A stretch of DNA of 64,000 nt. It comes from Streptomyces sp. TS71-3. GTDB taxonomy: Bacteria; Actinomycetota; Actinomycetes; Streptomycetales; Streptomycetaceae. A program made the position numbers and the translations under genes. Below, piece after piece: positions 1 through 8,606 of this stretch; the stretch's first letter is position 1, and each line of letters starts with the position of its first letter. The stretch spans positions 3,348,001 through 3,412,000 of the forward strand of contig NZ_BNEL01000001.1 of NCBI RefSeq assembly GCF_018327685.1, written 5' to 3'. The notes beneath the pieces were generated by a model. That model was not told the origin of the DNA. It made no database searches and worked only from the letters and a program-made list of their open reading frames with translations.

Positions 1-240
1 GGGGTGCTGGCCAACGCCCTCGGCCGCTACGGGGCGCAGGTCAGCGTGCTCGCCAGCGCCGCGGTCTTCGCGCTCGTGCACGGCATCAACCCGGTGCTGC
101 CCGTCGCGTTCGTGGTGGGCGTCGTCAACGCCCTGCTGCTGCGCCGTACCGGCTCGGTGTGGCCCGGCATCGTCGTCCACGCCGTCAACAACGCCCTCGC
201 CATATCGGGGCCCGTGATCACCGCGCTGGCGAGCGGGTGA
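1..240 (+). CDS. CPBP family intramembrane glutamic protease, C-terminal part
   Basis: The reading frame is open from the first base of the window, so only the last 79 codons are present. The visible part has the C-terminal signatures of CPBP (CAAX protease/bacteriocin-processing, Abi) membrane proteases: FALVHG with the conserved histidine, then a glycine-rich membrane segment, RTGSVWPGI and HAVNNAL, which carries the second conserved His/Asn pair. Such proteins lie in the membrane and are thought to cleave substrates with a glutamate/histidine active site; the EExxxR motif must lie upstream of the window. Substrate unknown. About 300 bp of GC-rich DNA without a recognisable gene separate it from the rhomboid gene. 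Confidence 0.8.
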   Translation, partial: GVLANALGRYGAQVSVLASAAVFALVHGINPVLPVAFVVGVVNALLLRRTGSVWPGIVVHAVNNALAISGPVITALASG

Positions 241-538
241 GTACGCCGACGCGGACCGGTATCGGCGCATCGGCGCGCTCGATGCCGAGCCGGTACCCGG
301 CGCCCGCGCGGGGGAGGGTCGGACGCGGTGTGGTCCGCCGCTGCTGATCAAGGGCGCCGTGCGCGCCGTAGGCCCTTGCCGGTAGCCACCGGCAGCCGCC
401 CTCGTGCCCGCGGCCGTCCGCGGTGCCGGCCCCGGCTGGAGTCCTGGGCCGGGGTCCTGGGCCGGGCCCCTCGGCCCCGTCGGGAACCGACCTGCCCGTT
501 GCCACGTTGAGCAGTGCACGAGGCAAGGTGGGGTTTTC

Positions 539-1225
539 ATGGCGTACGGATCGCACTACGGATCTGGATCTCGCTTCGGGCCGCGCGGCGCGGGTGGCCC
601 GGCATCCCCGTCGCGGCGCGGGCGGGCTCTGGGAGCCTTCGTGCTCATGGCGGGCTGGGTCGCCCTGCTGTGGGTGCTGGAGATCATCGACACGGCGAGC
701 GGCCATGCGCTGGACACCTTCGGTATCACACCGCGTGAGCCCGGTGAGCTGCGTGACATCGTGCCCGCCGCCTTCGTGCACTTCGGCTTCGGACATCTCG
801 CGGCGAACAGCGTGCCCCTGCTGGTTCTCGGGTTCCTGGCCGCGCTGTCCGGCATACGCCGCTTCCTCGGCGTCGTCGCCATGATCATCGTTGTCAGCGG
901 CCTGGGCGTCTGGCTGACGGCGCCCGCACACTCCGTGACGGGGGGTGTGTCGGGGGTCATCTTCGGTCTCTTCGGCTATCTCCTGATACGCGGCTTCGTG
1001 GACCGCCGCGTCGGCGACATCGTGCTCGGGCTCGTCGTCGGTCTGATCTACGGCTCGATCCTGTGGGGCGCCCTGCCTACGACGTCCGGGATCAGCTGGC
1101 AGGCGCATCTGTTCGGACTCCTGGGCGGGGTGATCGCGGCCCTGGCGTTCCGGAGGTCTCGCGGCGGTGTCCGGATCAGGCCGGTCCGGCCCTTCACACC
1201 GGTACGCCGACCGGGCGCGCCGTAG
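539..1225 (+). CDS. Rhomboid family intramembrane serine protease
   Basis: A 228-residue membrane protein. The ATG at 539 is preferred because an AAGGTGG ribosome site lies just upstream and the sequence before it is low-complexity GC-rich DNA. About 30 polar residues precede the first membrane helix. The rhomboid features are the HLAAN motif near residues 86-90, GGVSG with the presumed nucleophile Ser138 in a helix, and His190 in the last helix (SWQAH), giving the Ser-His dyad. At least six hydrophobic segments fit the six-TM rhomboid core. Rhomboids cleave transmembrane substrates within the bilayer; the substrate here cannot be predicted. It is not obviously in an operon. Confidence 0.88.
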   Translation: MAYGSHYGSGSRFGPRGAGGPASPSRRGRALGAFVLMAGWVALLWVLEIIDTASGHALDTFGITPREPGELRDIVPAAFVHFGFGHLAANSVPLLVLGFLAALSGIRRFLGVVAMIIVVSGLGVWLTAPAHSVTGGVSGVIFGLFGYLLIRGFVDRRVGDIVLGLVVGLIYGSILWGALPTTSGISWQAHLFGLLGGVIAALAFRRSRGGVRIRPVRPFTPVRRPGAP

Positions 1226-1243
1226 GCGGGCTCACCCGCGGGG

Positions 1244-1297
1244 TCCCGGTCCGGGCCCGTATCCGGTCGCGATCCCGGTCCGGGCCCGTATCCGGTC
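1244..1297. repeat. Two 25-bp direct repeats after the rhomboid gene
   Basis: The 25-bp sequence starting TCCCGGTCCGGG and ending ATCCGGTC occurs at 1244-1268 and again at 1273-1297, a 29-bp period. Each copy contains the self-complementary CCCGGTCCGGG, so it can also fold. It lies between convergent genes and probably arose by slippage. Confidence 0.8.
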
Positions 1298-1311
1298 ACG
1301 GAAACCCGAAA

Positions 1312-1336
1312 GGCGCCCCCGGAATCCGAGGGCGCC
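1312..1336. terminator. Candidate bidirectional terminator
   Basis: A hairpin with perfect 7-bp arms, GGCGCCC and GGGCGCC, and an 11-nt loop sits between the convergent rhomboid gene and the small monooxygenase gene. There is no U-tract, which is common for Streptomyces terminators. Confidence 0.5.
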
Positions 1337-1384
1337 CCAGGTGAGCGTGGTGGTGATCGGTGCCCGGCGAGAGCCCCGACCCCG

Positions 1385-1708
1385 TCAGTCGATCGTGATC
1401 TCTCCCATGGCGCTCCATCCCTGCGCGCCCGGAATGGTGGTGCTGACGATGTCGGGGGTACGGCGCAGTAGGGGGCGGATGGTCTCCAGCCCGGCGCGGA
1501 AGTGGTCGGAGGTGACGTGGGCCTCGGCGGCGTCGTCCTGGAAGGCCTCGACCAGGACGTAGGTGTCGGGGTCCTCCAGGCTGCGGGACCATTCGAACCA
1601 CAGGTTGCCCGGCTCCTGCCTGGTCGCGTTGGTGAACGCCTCGACCTGGCGGGGCCATTCCTCGACGTGCTCCGGCTTCACGGGGAACTTGACGACGATG
1701 AAGATCAT
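1385..1708 (-). CDS. Antibiotic biosynthesis monooxygenase (ABM) domain protein, YgiN-like
   Basis: A single-domain protein of 107 residues, the usual size for the dimeric alpha/beta-barrel ABM fold. Recognisable features are the N-terminal strand IFIVVKFPVKPE, the central PGNLWFEWSRS and DPDTYVLVEAFQD segments, and the AHVTSDHFRAGLE helix found in putative quinol monooxygenases. Family members oxidise quinols or polycyclic aromatics without a metal or cofactor, or act as heme-degrading enzymes; which applies here is unknown. It is transcribed in the same direction as the following oxidase gene, 57 nt upstream of it, and may simply be the last gene of that transcript. Confidence 0.82.
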   Translation of the reverse strand: MIFIVVKFPVKPEHVEEWPRQVEAFTNATRQEPGNLWFEWSRSLEDPDTYVLVEAFQDDAAEAHVTSDHFRAGLETIRPLLRRTPDIVSTTIPGAQGWSAMGEITID

Positions 1709-1765
1709 TGCACCAGCCTACGCCCGCCGTCCGGCACGGGACCGGCCGCGTGCGCGCACCCCTTG

Positions 1766-3187
1766 TCAGCTGTCGAAGCCCAGGCCGAAGCGGTCGAGCG
1801 CCCGCAGCCAGGCGTCACGGCGGCCGCCGTTGCGGTCGGCGCGGGCGAGCGAGGCACGCGTCATCTGGATGCCCGCGTAGCGCAGCGGTTCCGGCGGGAA
1901 CGGTGTCGGGCGGCGGCGGACCATGCGCAGCTCGGTGCGTTTGGTCGGCTCTCCGGCGAGCAGGTCGAGCATGACGTCGGCGCCGAACCTGGACGCCCCG
2001 ACGCCGAGACCGGTGTAGCCGGCGGCGTAGGCGACCCTGCCGCGGTGGGCGGTGCCGAAGAACGCGCAGAACCGCGTGCACGTGTCGATCGCGCCGCCCC
2101 ATGCGTGGCTGAACCGCACCCCGTCGAGCTGGGGGAACGTCGCGGAGAACTGCTCGGCGAGCCGCCGGAACGTCTCGGGCCGCTGGTCGTGCGCCTGCGA
2201 CACGCGGCCGCCGAAGTGGTAGATCGCGTCGTAGCCGCCCCACAGGATGCGGTTGTCGGCGGTCAGCCGGTAGTAGTGGAACTGGTTGCCCGAGTCGCCG
2301 ACTCCGTACCGGCCCTGCCAGCCGATCTCGCCGAGCAGGTCGTCCGGTACCGGCTCGGTGACGAGGACGTAGTCGTACACCGGCACGATGTGGGGGCGGA
2401 CGCGGCGCAGCAGCGAGCGGAACACGTTGGTGCCCAGCGCGACCCTGCCGGCCGCCAGCCGGCCACCGGGGGTGACCAGCGACATGCCGGCCGCCTCGCG
2501 CGTCATCGCCAGGACCCTGCTGTGCTCGTGGATGCGCACGCCGAGCCGCAGGCACGCGTCCCGCAGCCCCCAGGCGAGGCGCGCCGGGTCGAGCATCACG
2601 CAGCCCTGCCGGTCGAGCAGGCCCCCGAGATAGGTGGGGGAGTCGAGGATCCCCCGCGTCGCCGCGGCGTCGAGCAGCTCGACGGACTCGCCGTGCTCCC
2701 GCGCGTTCGCGGCGCTCTCGGCCAGGGCCTCGACCTGCCAGGGCTCCGTCGCGACCGAGAGCTCGCCGGAGCGTTCCAGGTCGCAGGCGATGCCGTAGCG
2801 GGCGACGGTGCCGACCAGCTCGTCCAGGTTCTCCCGGCCGAGCCGCTGCAGCGTGGCGATCTCGTCCGGGTAGCGCTCCAGGCCGTTCTCGAGCCCGTGC
2901 GTCAGGCTCGCCTCGCAGAACCCGCCGTTGCGTCCGCTCGCCGCCCAGCCGATGCGCCGGCCCTCCAGCAGCACGACATCGCGTCCAGGATCGCGCTCCT
3001 TCGCGCGCAGTGCCGTCCACAGCCCGCTGAAACCGCCGCCGACGACCGCGAGATCGCACCGCCCGCTGCCCGCCAGGGCGGGCAGCGCGTCCGGGCGTTC
3101 CGGCCGGTCGAGCCAGAACGGGACCGGGCTGGCCCCGGACCAGCGCGCGTCCTGGCGCCCGGGACCGTCGACCCTCCCGACCGTCAT
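1766..3187 (-). CDS. FAD-dependent oxidoreductase, PuuB/DAO family (gamma-glutamylputrescine oxidase-like)
   Basis: A 473-residue flavoprotein. It has an N-terminal FAD-binding motif VVGGGFSGLW (residues 48-57), followed by the SGRNGGFCEAS segment that in this subfamily lies at the flavin, and a C-terminal WGG/YAGYTGLGVGAS signature. This pattern fits the D-amino acid oxidase/gamma-glutamylputrescine oxidase group, which oxidises secondary or primary amines to aldehydes with release of hydrogen peroxide. The ATG at 3187 was chosen because an in-frame start further upstream would overlap the permease gene; the chosen start is 22 nt after the permease stop. Its neighbours point to polyamine or similar amine oxidation. 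A paralogue lies at 8607-10088. Confidence 0.82.
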   Translation of the reverse strand: MTVGRVDGPGRQDARWSGASPVPFWLDRPERPDALPALAGSGRCDLAVVGGGFSGLWTALRAKERDPGRDVVLLEGRRIGWAASGRNGGFCEASLTHGLENGLERYPDEIATLQRLGRENLDELVGTVARYGIACDLERSGELSVATEPWQVEALAESAANAREHGESVELLDAAATRGILDSPTYLGGLLDRQGCVMLDPARLAWGLRDACLRLGVRIHEHSRVLAMTREAAGMSLVTPGGRLAAGRVALGTNVFRSLLRRVRPHIVPVYDYVLVTEPVPDDLLGEIGWQGRYGVGDSGNQFHYYRLTADNRILWGGYDAIYHFGGRVSQAHDQRPETFRRLAEQFSATFPQLDGVRFSHAWGGAIDTCTRFCAFFGTAHRGRVAYAAGYTGLGVGASRFGADVMLDLLAGEPTKRTELRMVRRRPTPFPPEPLRYAGIQMTRASLARADRNGGRRDAWLRALDRFGLGFDS

Positions 3188-3209
3188 CGCGCCCTCACCC
3201 CCGATTCCG

Positions 3210-4808
3210 TCACTCGGCCGCGGCCGTGGTGCTCTGCCAGCCGGACTCGGCCGCGCCGGCACTCGTGTCGACCCTCGAATCCGCCAGCGGGTGGCGGAAG
3301 TAGTCGGGCGACTTGATGTTGTAGACGAACATCAGGACCGCACCGATGGCCATCGTGACGACCGAGATGATGAACTCGCCGCCGACGTCCCAGCCGAGGC
3401 CCGGCACCGTCCACGAGGTGCCGCCGTAGTCCGGCGCCCACATGTAGTAGAGGCTCTGGACGAGCACGTACGTGAGCATCAGCGCGCCGAGGGTCGGCAG
3501 CACGCCGCGCATCATCAGGTTCCGGAAGCTGCTCGTCAGCGTGGCGCGGTAGAACCAGGTGCACGTGTAGCCGGTCATCGCGTAGTAGAAGGCGATCATC
3601 ACGCCGAGCGCGTCGATCGAGTCGCTGAGCACGTTGGCACTGATCATCGTGAGCACCACGTAGAAGCCGATCGAGGCGATGCCCATCGCGATCGTGGCGA
3701 AACTCGGGGTGCGGAACCTCGGGTGGATGCGAGAGAAGGACTTCGGCAGCGCGCGGAACGAGCTCATGGACAGCACGGTGCGGGCGGTCGGCAGGATCGT
3801 GGTCTGCGTCGAGGCCGCGGCCGAGGTCAGCACCATGAGGACCAGCAGCTTCGCGAACACCCAGCCGGCGCCGTGCGTGCCGAACACCGAACCGCCGAGC
3901 ACGGACAGCACGTCACCGGAGTTGTCCTCGTTGCCGAGGCCGATGCCCTTGGAGCCGGTGCCGGCGAACGCCTGCGCGGCGTAGGTGACGGCCACGTAGG
4001 TCACCAGCAGCAGCACCGTCGACCAGATCGCGGCGCGGCCCGGCGTGCGGCTGGCGTCGGCGGTCTCCTCGTTGACCGACACCGCGCTGTCCCAGCCCCA
4101 GTAGATGAAGATGGCGACGAGGACTCCGCCGGTGAAGCCCGAGTAGCCGCCGACGCCGGAGCCGAACGGGTTCAGCCAGCCGAGCGACGGGTGCAGGAAC
4201 CCGGCGGGCGCGCTGCCGCCGTACACCTTCACCAGCGCCGTCACCGCGAACACCAGCAGCATCACGACCTCGATGGCCAGCAGCGCCTGCTGGATGCGCG
4301 CCGACAGCTCGATGCCCGCGTAGCAGAGCGCCGTCATCAGCACGATCCATATGACACCGCAGAGCGTGACCCAGAACGTGCTGGCCGCGAGGCCGTGCCA
4401 GCCGAACAGCTCGAAGAAGTAGCCGCCGGCTATCTGCGCGAGGTTCGCCATGACGATGACGTCCGCGGCGATGATGCCCCAGCCGCCCATCCAGCCCGTG
4501 CGCGAGCCGAAGGTCCGTGCCGCCCAGGTGAACGTCGTGCCGCAGTCCGGCTCGGCGCGGTTGAGCTCCTGGTAGCCGATGGCGGTGAGCAGGATCGGCA
4601 CGAACGCGATCAGCATGATGCCGGGCGCGTGGATGCCGCTCGACTCGACGACCCAGCCGAGCGCGCTCGCGAGGCTGTAGGCCGGCGCCGTCGAAGCGAC
4701 GCCGATGACGATGCTGGCGGCGAGTCCGAGGGCGCCCACCTTGAGGCCCTTGGACACGACGGATGGCCGGGCGGGATCGGGTACTGATGTCTGGGGTGTC
4801 GACGTCAT
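3210..4808 (-). CDS. APC superfamily amino acid/polyamine permease
   Basis: A 532-residue protein with about 12 hydrophobic segments. The first helix region (LGLAASIVIGVASTAPAYSLA) matches the unwound TM1 motif of APC-superfamily transporters, and WGWDSAVSVNEET resembles TM6. The ATG at 4808 has an AGGACGG ribosome site; an upstream in-frame start adds 59 residues of non-membrane, arginine-rich sequence and was rejected. It probably imports putrescine, another amine or an amino acid across the cytoplasmic membrane. It precedes the PuuB-like oxidase in the same direction with a short gap, so uptake and oxidation are probably co-transcribed. The exact substrate is an inference from context. Confidence 0.82.
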   Translation of the reverse strand: MTSTPQTSVPDPARPSVVSKGLKVGALGLAASIVIGVASTAPAYSLASALGWVVESSGIHAPGIMLIAFVPILLTAIGYQELNRAEPDCGTTFTWAARTFGSRTGWMGGWGIIAADVIVMANLAQIAGGYFFELFGWHGLAASTFWVTLCGVIWIVLMTALCYAGIELSARIQQALLAIEVVMLLVFAVTALVKVYGGSAPAGFLHPSLGWLNPFGSGVGGYSGFTGGVLVAIFIYWGWDSAVSVNEETADASRTPGRAAIWSTVLLLVTYVAVTYAAQAFAGTGSKGIGLGNEDNSGDVLSVLGGSVFGTHGAGWVFAKLLVLMVLTSAAASTQTTILPTARTVLSMSSFRALPKSFSRIHPRFRTPSFATIAMGIASIGFYVVLTMISANVLSDSIDALGVMIAFYYAMTGYTCTWFYRATLTSSFRNLMMRGVLPTLGALMLTYVLVQSLYYMWAPDYGGTSWTVPGLGWDVGGEFIISVVTMAIGAVLMFVYNIKSPDYFRHPLADSRVDTSAGAAESGWQSTTAAAE

Positions 4809-5105
4809 GGCTGCCGTCCTGTCGTCAGACCGCGGGACGCGGAGAGGCGGTTCGTCTGTGTCGTGGATGGCGGTTCGCTGTGCTCCGGGCGCCGTGGCCC
4901 TCGCCGCGTTGTGATCCGGCACGTGCCGGCTGGGCATGTCTGCTGTGCGGGTGAGGATCGTGACACCACAAGCCCGTCGAGACAACAGATTCCGTGGGGA
5001 AGTTCACTGATCGCGACGGAAATGCTCTGAAGTCACCACCTGATTTCACATACCGGGGACGCGTGTGTGATGCCGGGGAAACACGTCGGATTGGGGCGGC
5101 GCCCC
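4809..5105 (-). promoter_or_regulatory. Leader region of the permease-oxidase transcript
   Basis: About 300 bp without a gene between the stop of the dehydrogenase gene and the permease start, both leftward. It is clearly less GC-rich than its surroundings, as expected of a promoter region for the permease and oxidase genes. I see no single convincing -35/-10 pair. Confidence 0.4.
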
Positions 5106-6539
5106 TCAGAACTCGATGTTCGACATCACGTGCTTGACGCGCGTGTAGTCCTCGAACCCGTACATCGAGAGGTCCTTGCCGTATCCGGAGTGCTTGAAGC
5201 CGCCGTGCGGCATCTCCGCGACGATCGGGATGTGCGCGTTGATCCACACGCAGCCGAAGTCGAGCCGTTTCGCCATGCGCATCGCGCGGCCGTGGTCACG
5301 CGTCCACACCGAGGAGGCCAGGCCGTAGCGGACGCTGTTGGCCCAGCGCACCGCCTCGTCCTCGTCGCCGAACCGCTGCACCGTGATGACGGGGCCGAAC
5401 ACCTCCTCGGTCACGATCTCGTCGCCCTGCACGAGTCCTGAGACGACCGTCGGGCCGTAGAAGTAGCCGCGCTCGCCGACCCGGGCGCCACCGGTCGTCA
5501 CGTTCGCGTGGCCGGGCAGCCGGTCGACGTACCCCGACACCCGTGCGAGCTGGCTCGCGTTGTTCAGCGGGCCGTAGTCGACACCGTCGTCGCCGGGCAG
5601 GCCGGTCCTCGTCGCCGCCGCGCGCTCCGTCAGCGCCGCCACGAAGTCGTCGTGCACACCGGGCGCCACGAGCACGCGGGTCGCGGCCGTGCAGTCCTGG
5701 CCGGCGTTGAAGTACCCGGCCGCCGCGATGTCGCGGGCCGCGGCCTCGATGTCGACGTCGTCGAACACGACGACGGGGGCCTTGCCGCCCAGCTCCAGGT
5801 GCACCCGCTTGAGATCCCGCGCGGCGGAGCCCGCGACCTCGACGCCGGCGCGCACCGAGCCGGTGATCGACACCATCGCGGCGGTGTCGTGCCCGACCAG
5901 CGCGCGGCCGGTCTCCCGGTCGCCGCAGATCACGTTGAACACGCCGGCCGGCAGGAACTCCTGCATCAACTCGGCCATCAGCAGCGTGGACATCGGCGTC
6001 GTGTCCGAGGGCTTGAGCACCACGGCGTTGCCCGCGGCGATGGCCGGCGCCCACTTCCAGACCGCCATCATCATCGGGTAGTTCCACGGTGTGACCTGCG
6101 CGCACACGCCCACCGGCTCGCGCCGGACCATCGAGGTGTGGCCCTCCATGTACTCGGCCGCGGCGCGGCCCTCCAGCATGCGCGCGGCCCCCGCGAAGAA
6201 CCTGATCTGATCGACGCACGGCGGGATCTCGTCGGTGCGTGTCACGCCGACCGGCTTGCCGGTGTTGGCGGACTCGGCGCGCACGAACTCCTCGGCGCGC
6301 TCCTCGATCGCGTCGGCGATGCGCAGCAGGGCGCGCTGCCGGTCGGCGGGGGTCGCCTCCCGCCAGACCTCGAAGCCGCGCTCCGCGGCGCGCATCGCGG
6401 CATCGACGTCGGCCGGGCCCGACACCGGCGCGTGCGCGAGCACGTCCTCCGTGCAGGGATCGTTGATGTCGCTCGTGCGCCCGTCCCTCGCGTCGACCCG
6501 TTCGCCGCCGACGACGTTGCGCAGGGTGGGTACGGTCAT
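5106..6539 (-). CDS. Gamma-aminobutyraldehyde dehydrogenase (aldehyde dehydrogenase superfamily)
   Basis: A 477-residue NAD(P)-dependent aldehyde dehydrogenase of standard length. Catalytic residues are visible: Glu249 in LELGGKAP and Cys283 in [14 protein letters not shown] (151-155) and LKPSDTTP belong to the cofactor site. The GQDCTAATR form of the cysteine motif is typical of the 4-aminobutyraldehyde/betaine aldehyde group, which oxidises 4-aminobutanal (from putrescine) to GABA. It starts 190 bp from the divergent Lrp-type regulator gene and next to an aminotransferase and two amine oxidases, supporting the polyamine role. The ATG is followed by a normal N-terminus with no better alternative. 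Confidence 0.85.
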   Translation of the reverse strand: MTVPTLRNVVGGERVDARDGRTSDINDPCTEDVLAHAPVSGPADVDAAMRAAERGFEVWREATPADRQRALLRIADAIEERAEEFVRAESANTGKPVGVTRTDEIPPCVDQIRFFAGAARMLEGRAAAEYMEGHTSMVRREPVGVCAQVTPWNYPMMMAVWKWAPAIAAGNAVVLKPSDTTPMSTLLMAELMQEFLPAGVFNVICGDRETGRALVGHDTAAMVSITGSVRAGVEVAGSAARDLKRVHLELGGKAPVVVFDDVDIEAAARDIAAAGYFNAGQDCTAATRVLVAPGVHDDFVAALTERAAATRTGLPGDDGVDYGPLNNASQLARVSGYVDRLPGHANVTTGGARVGERGYFYGPTVVSGLVQGDEIVTEEVFGPVITVQRFGDEDEAVRWANSVRYGLASSVWTRDHGRAMRMAKRLDFGCVWINAHIPIVAEMPHGGFKHSGYGKDLSMYGFEDYTRVKHVMSNIEF

Positions 6540-6683
6540 TCGCGGTCTCCTCGCTCGTTCGCGGCTGCCGGCAGTTGCGGCACTGTAAACCGCAGAGCTC
6601 CGTTTTCAACAGGGAGAGGGCGATCCAACGCGTGATTCCGTTGCCCAGGAGCCTCGGTTCAACGATTTTCGCTCCTCTACCCT

Positions 6684-6698
6684 TGCGTCAAGGACGCA
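6684..6698. promoter_or_regulatory. Inverted repeat in the divergent dehydrogenase/Lrp promoter region
   Basis: TGCGT-CAAGG-ACGCA, with perfect 5-bp arms, lies about 32 bp before the regulator start, inside the 190-bp divergent intergenic region. It is a candidate operator for the adjacent Lrp/AsnC protein; this is inferred only from position and symmetry. Confidence 0.35.
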
Positions 6699-6729
6699 TC
6701 AAGGTGAAGATGGCGAGGTGGCGGGTGAC

Positions 6730-7206
6730 ATGGGTGACCAGCTTGGGCGCTCGCACGGTGTGGTGATGGACGCACTGTCGAAGGCGATCATCGAGCAGCT
6801 CCAACAGGACGGCCGGCGGCCGTACGCGACGATCGGGAAGGCCGTCGGCCTCTCCGAGGCCGCGGTGCGGCAGCGGGTGCAGAAGATGATCGACGCCGGC
6901 GTGATGCAGATCGTCGCGGTCACCGATCCGCTGACGGTCGGCTTCAAGCGCCAGGCGATGGTCGGCATCCGCTGCGCCGGCGACGTCGAGCCGGTCGCCG
7001 AGAAGCTCGCCGCCATGCCGGAGGTCGACTACGTCGTGGTGACCGCCGGTTCCTTCGATCTCATCATCGAGGTCGTCTGCGAGGACGACGACCAGCTGCT
7101 TGAGATCATCAGCAAGCGGATCCGCGCGATACCCGAGGTCAGCAGCACCGAGAGCTTCGTGTACCTGCGGCTCCGCAAACAGACGTACTCCTGGGGCACG
7201 CGATGA
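6730..7206 (+). CDS. Lrp/AsnC family transcriptional regulator of the polyamine cluster
   Basis: 158 residues from the ATG at 6730; a GTG at 6718 in the same frame is also possible, and the GAGGTG just before 6721 suits the ATG better. An N-terminal AsnC-type helix-turn-helix (LSKAIIEQLQQDGRRPYATIGKAVGLSEAAVRQRV) is followed by an alpha/beta RAM effector domain (VDYVVVTAGSFDLIIEVVCED). Lrp proteins form octamers that sense amino acids or related metabolites. The gene is divergent from the dehydrogenase and overlaps the aminotransferase start by 4 nt (ATGA), indicating translational coupling, so it probably controls this cluster. Confidence 0.87.
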   Translation: MGDQLGRSHGVVMDALSKAIIEQLQQDGRRPYATIGKAVGLSEAAVRQRVQKMIDAGVMQIVAVTDPLTVGFKRQAMVGIRCAGDVEPVAEKLAAMPEVDYVVVTAGSFDLIIEVVCEDDDQLLEIISKRIRAIPEVSSTESFVYLRLRKQTYSWGTR

Positions 7207-8585
7207 CGTACACACAGGCAGACAGCGCCTACGACCACCTCTGGATGCACTTCACCCGGATGTCGTCCTACCGGGACACGCCACCACCGATGATCGTGCG
7301 CGGCGACGGCGCCTACATCTACGACAGCCAGGGAAAGCGCTACCTCGACGGCCTCTCCGGCCTGTTCGTGGTGCAGGCCGGGCACGGCCGCGAGGAACTG
7401 GCCGAGGCCGCCGCCAAGCAGGCGCGCGAGCTCGCGTTCTTCCCGTTGTGGGGCGGTTACTCCCACCCGGCCGCCGTCGAACTCGCCGAACGGCTCGCCG
7501 GCTACGCACCGGGCGATCTCAACAAGGTCTTCTTCACGACCGGCGGCGGCGAGGCCGTCGAGACGGCCTGGAAGGCGGCCAAGCAGTACTTCAAGCTCAC
7601 CGGGAAGCCCAGGAAGTACAAGGTGATCAGCCGCGCCGTCGCCTACCACGGCACCCCGCACGGTGCGCTGTCCATCACCGGCATCCCCGAAGCGAAGATG
7701 GACTTCGAGCCGCTGGTGCCGGGCGCGCACAAGGTGCCCAACACCAACTTCTACCGCGCGGCGGAGATCTCCGGCGTGCCGTCGCTCGCCGAGGACGAGG
7801 CCACCTTCGGCCGCTGGGCCGCCGACCAGGTCGAGCAGGCGATCCTGATGGAGGGCCCCGACACGGTCGCCGCGGTCTTCGTCGAGCCGGTGCAGAACTC
7901 AGGAGGCTGCATCACCCCGCCGCCGGGCTACTTCGAGCGGCTGCGCGAGATCTGCGACACCTACGACGTGCTGCTCGTCTCCGACGAGGTGATCTGCGCC
8001 TTCGGCCGGCTCGGGACGATGTTCGGCGCGCAGCGGTACGGCTACCAGCCCGACATCATCACCTGCGCGAAGGGCATGACCTCCGGCTACTCGCCGATCG
8101 GGGCCGCGATCCTGTCCGACCGCATCGCGGCGCCCTTCTACGAGGGCACCAACATGTTCGGCCACGGATACACCTTCGGCGGACATCCGGTCTCGGCGAG
8201 CGTGGCCCTGGCCAACCTGGACATCTTCGAGCGCGAGGGACTCACCCAGCACGTGCTCGACAACCAGGCCGCGTTCCGCGCGACGTTGGAGAAGCTGCGC
8301 GACCTGCCGATCGTCGGCGACGTACGCGGCGACGGCTACTTCTACGGCATCGAACTCGTCAAGGACAAGGCCACCAAGGAGACCTTCGACGAGGAGGAGT
8401 CCGAGCGGCTGCTGCGCGGCTTCATGTCGGGGGCGCTGTTCGAGGCCGGCCTGTACTGCCGCGCCGACGACCGCGGCGATCCCGTCGTCCAGCTCTCGCC
8501 ACCGCTGATCTGCGAGCAGGAGCACTTCGACGAGATCGAGTCCGTGCTGCGGGATGTGCTCACGAGGGCGGGCAAGCTGCTGTGA
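7203..8585 (+). CDS. Class III aminotransferase, putrescine/polyamine--pyruvate type
   Basis: A 460-residue PLP enzyme of fold type I. The Schiff-base lysine is Lys290 in CAKGMTSGY, the PLP-pyridine aspartate is Asp261 in SDEVICAFGR, and the phosphate-binding TTGGGEAVE lies at 112-120. The long omega-aminotransferase form with GLFVVQAGHGR near residues 54-63 fits the putrescine/beta-alanine--pyruvate group (SpuC-like). The reaction would move the terminal amine of a diamine or polyamine to pyruvate, giving an aminoaldehyde for the neighbouring dehydrogenase. It overlaps the regulator gene by 4 nt. Beta-alanine or another omega-amino acid is an alternative substrate. Confidence 0.85.
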   Translation: MTYTQADSAYDHLWMHFTRMSSYRDTPPPMIVRGDGAYIYDSQGKRYLDGLSGLFVVQAGHGREELAEAAAKQARELAFFPLWGGYSHPAAVELAERLAGYAPGDLNKVFFTTGGGEAVETAWKAAKQYFKLTGKPRKYKVISRAVAYHGTPHGALSITGIPEAKMDFEPLVPGAHKVPNTNFYRAAEISGVPSLAEDEATFGRWAADQVEQAILMEGPDTVAAVFVEPVQNSGGCITPPPGYFERLREICDTYDVLLVSDEVICAFGRLGTMFGAQRYGYQPDIITCAKGMTSGYSPIGAAILSDRIAAPFYEGTNMFGHGYTFGGHPVSASVALANLDIFEREGLTQHVLDNQAAFRATLEKLRDLPIVGDVRGDGYFYGIELVKDKATKETFDEEESERLLRGFMSGALFEAGLYCRADDRGDPVVQLSPPLICEQEHFDEIESVLRDVLTRAGKLL

Positions 8586-8606
8586 CCGGCGACCTGATAC
8601 CGCGTC

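Noticed and set aside
1502..3316. A 604-codon plus-strand open frame
   Set aside because: Antisense to the monooxygenase and PuuB-like genes and without domain-like sequence; third-position GC bias supports the minus-strand genes.
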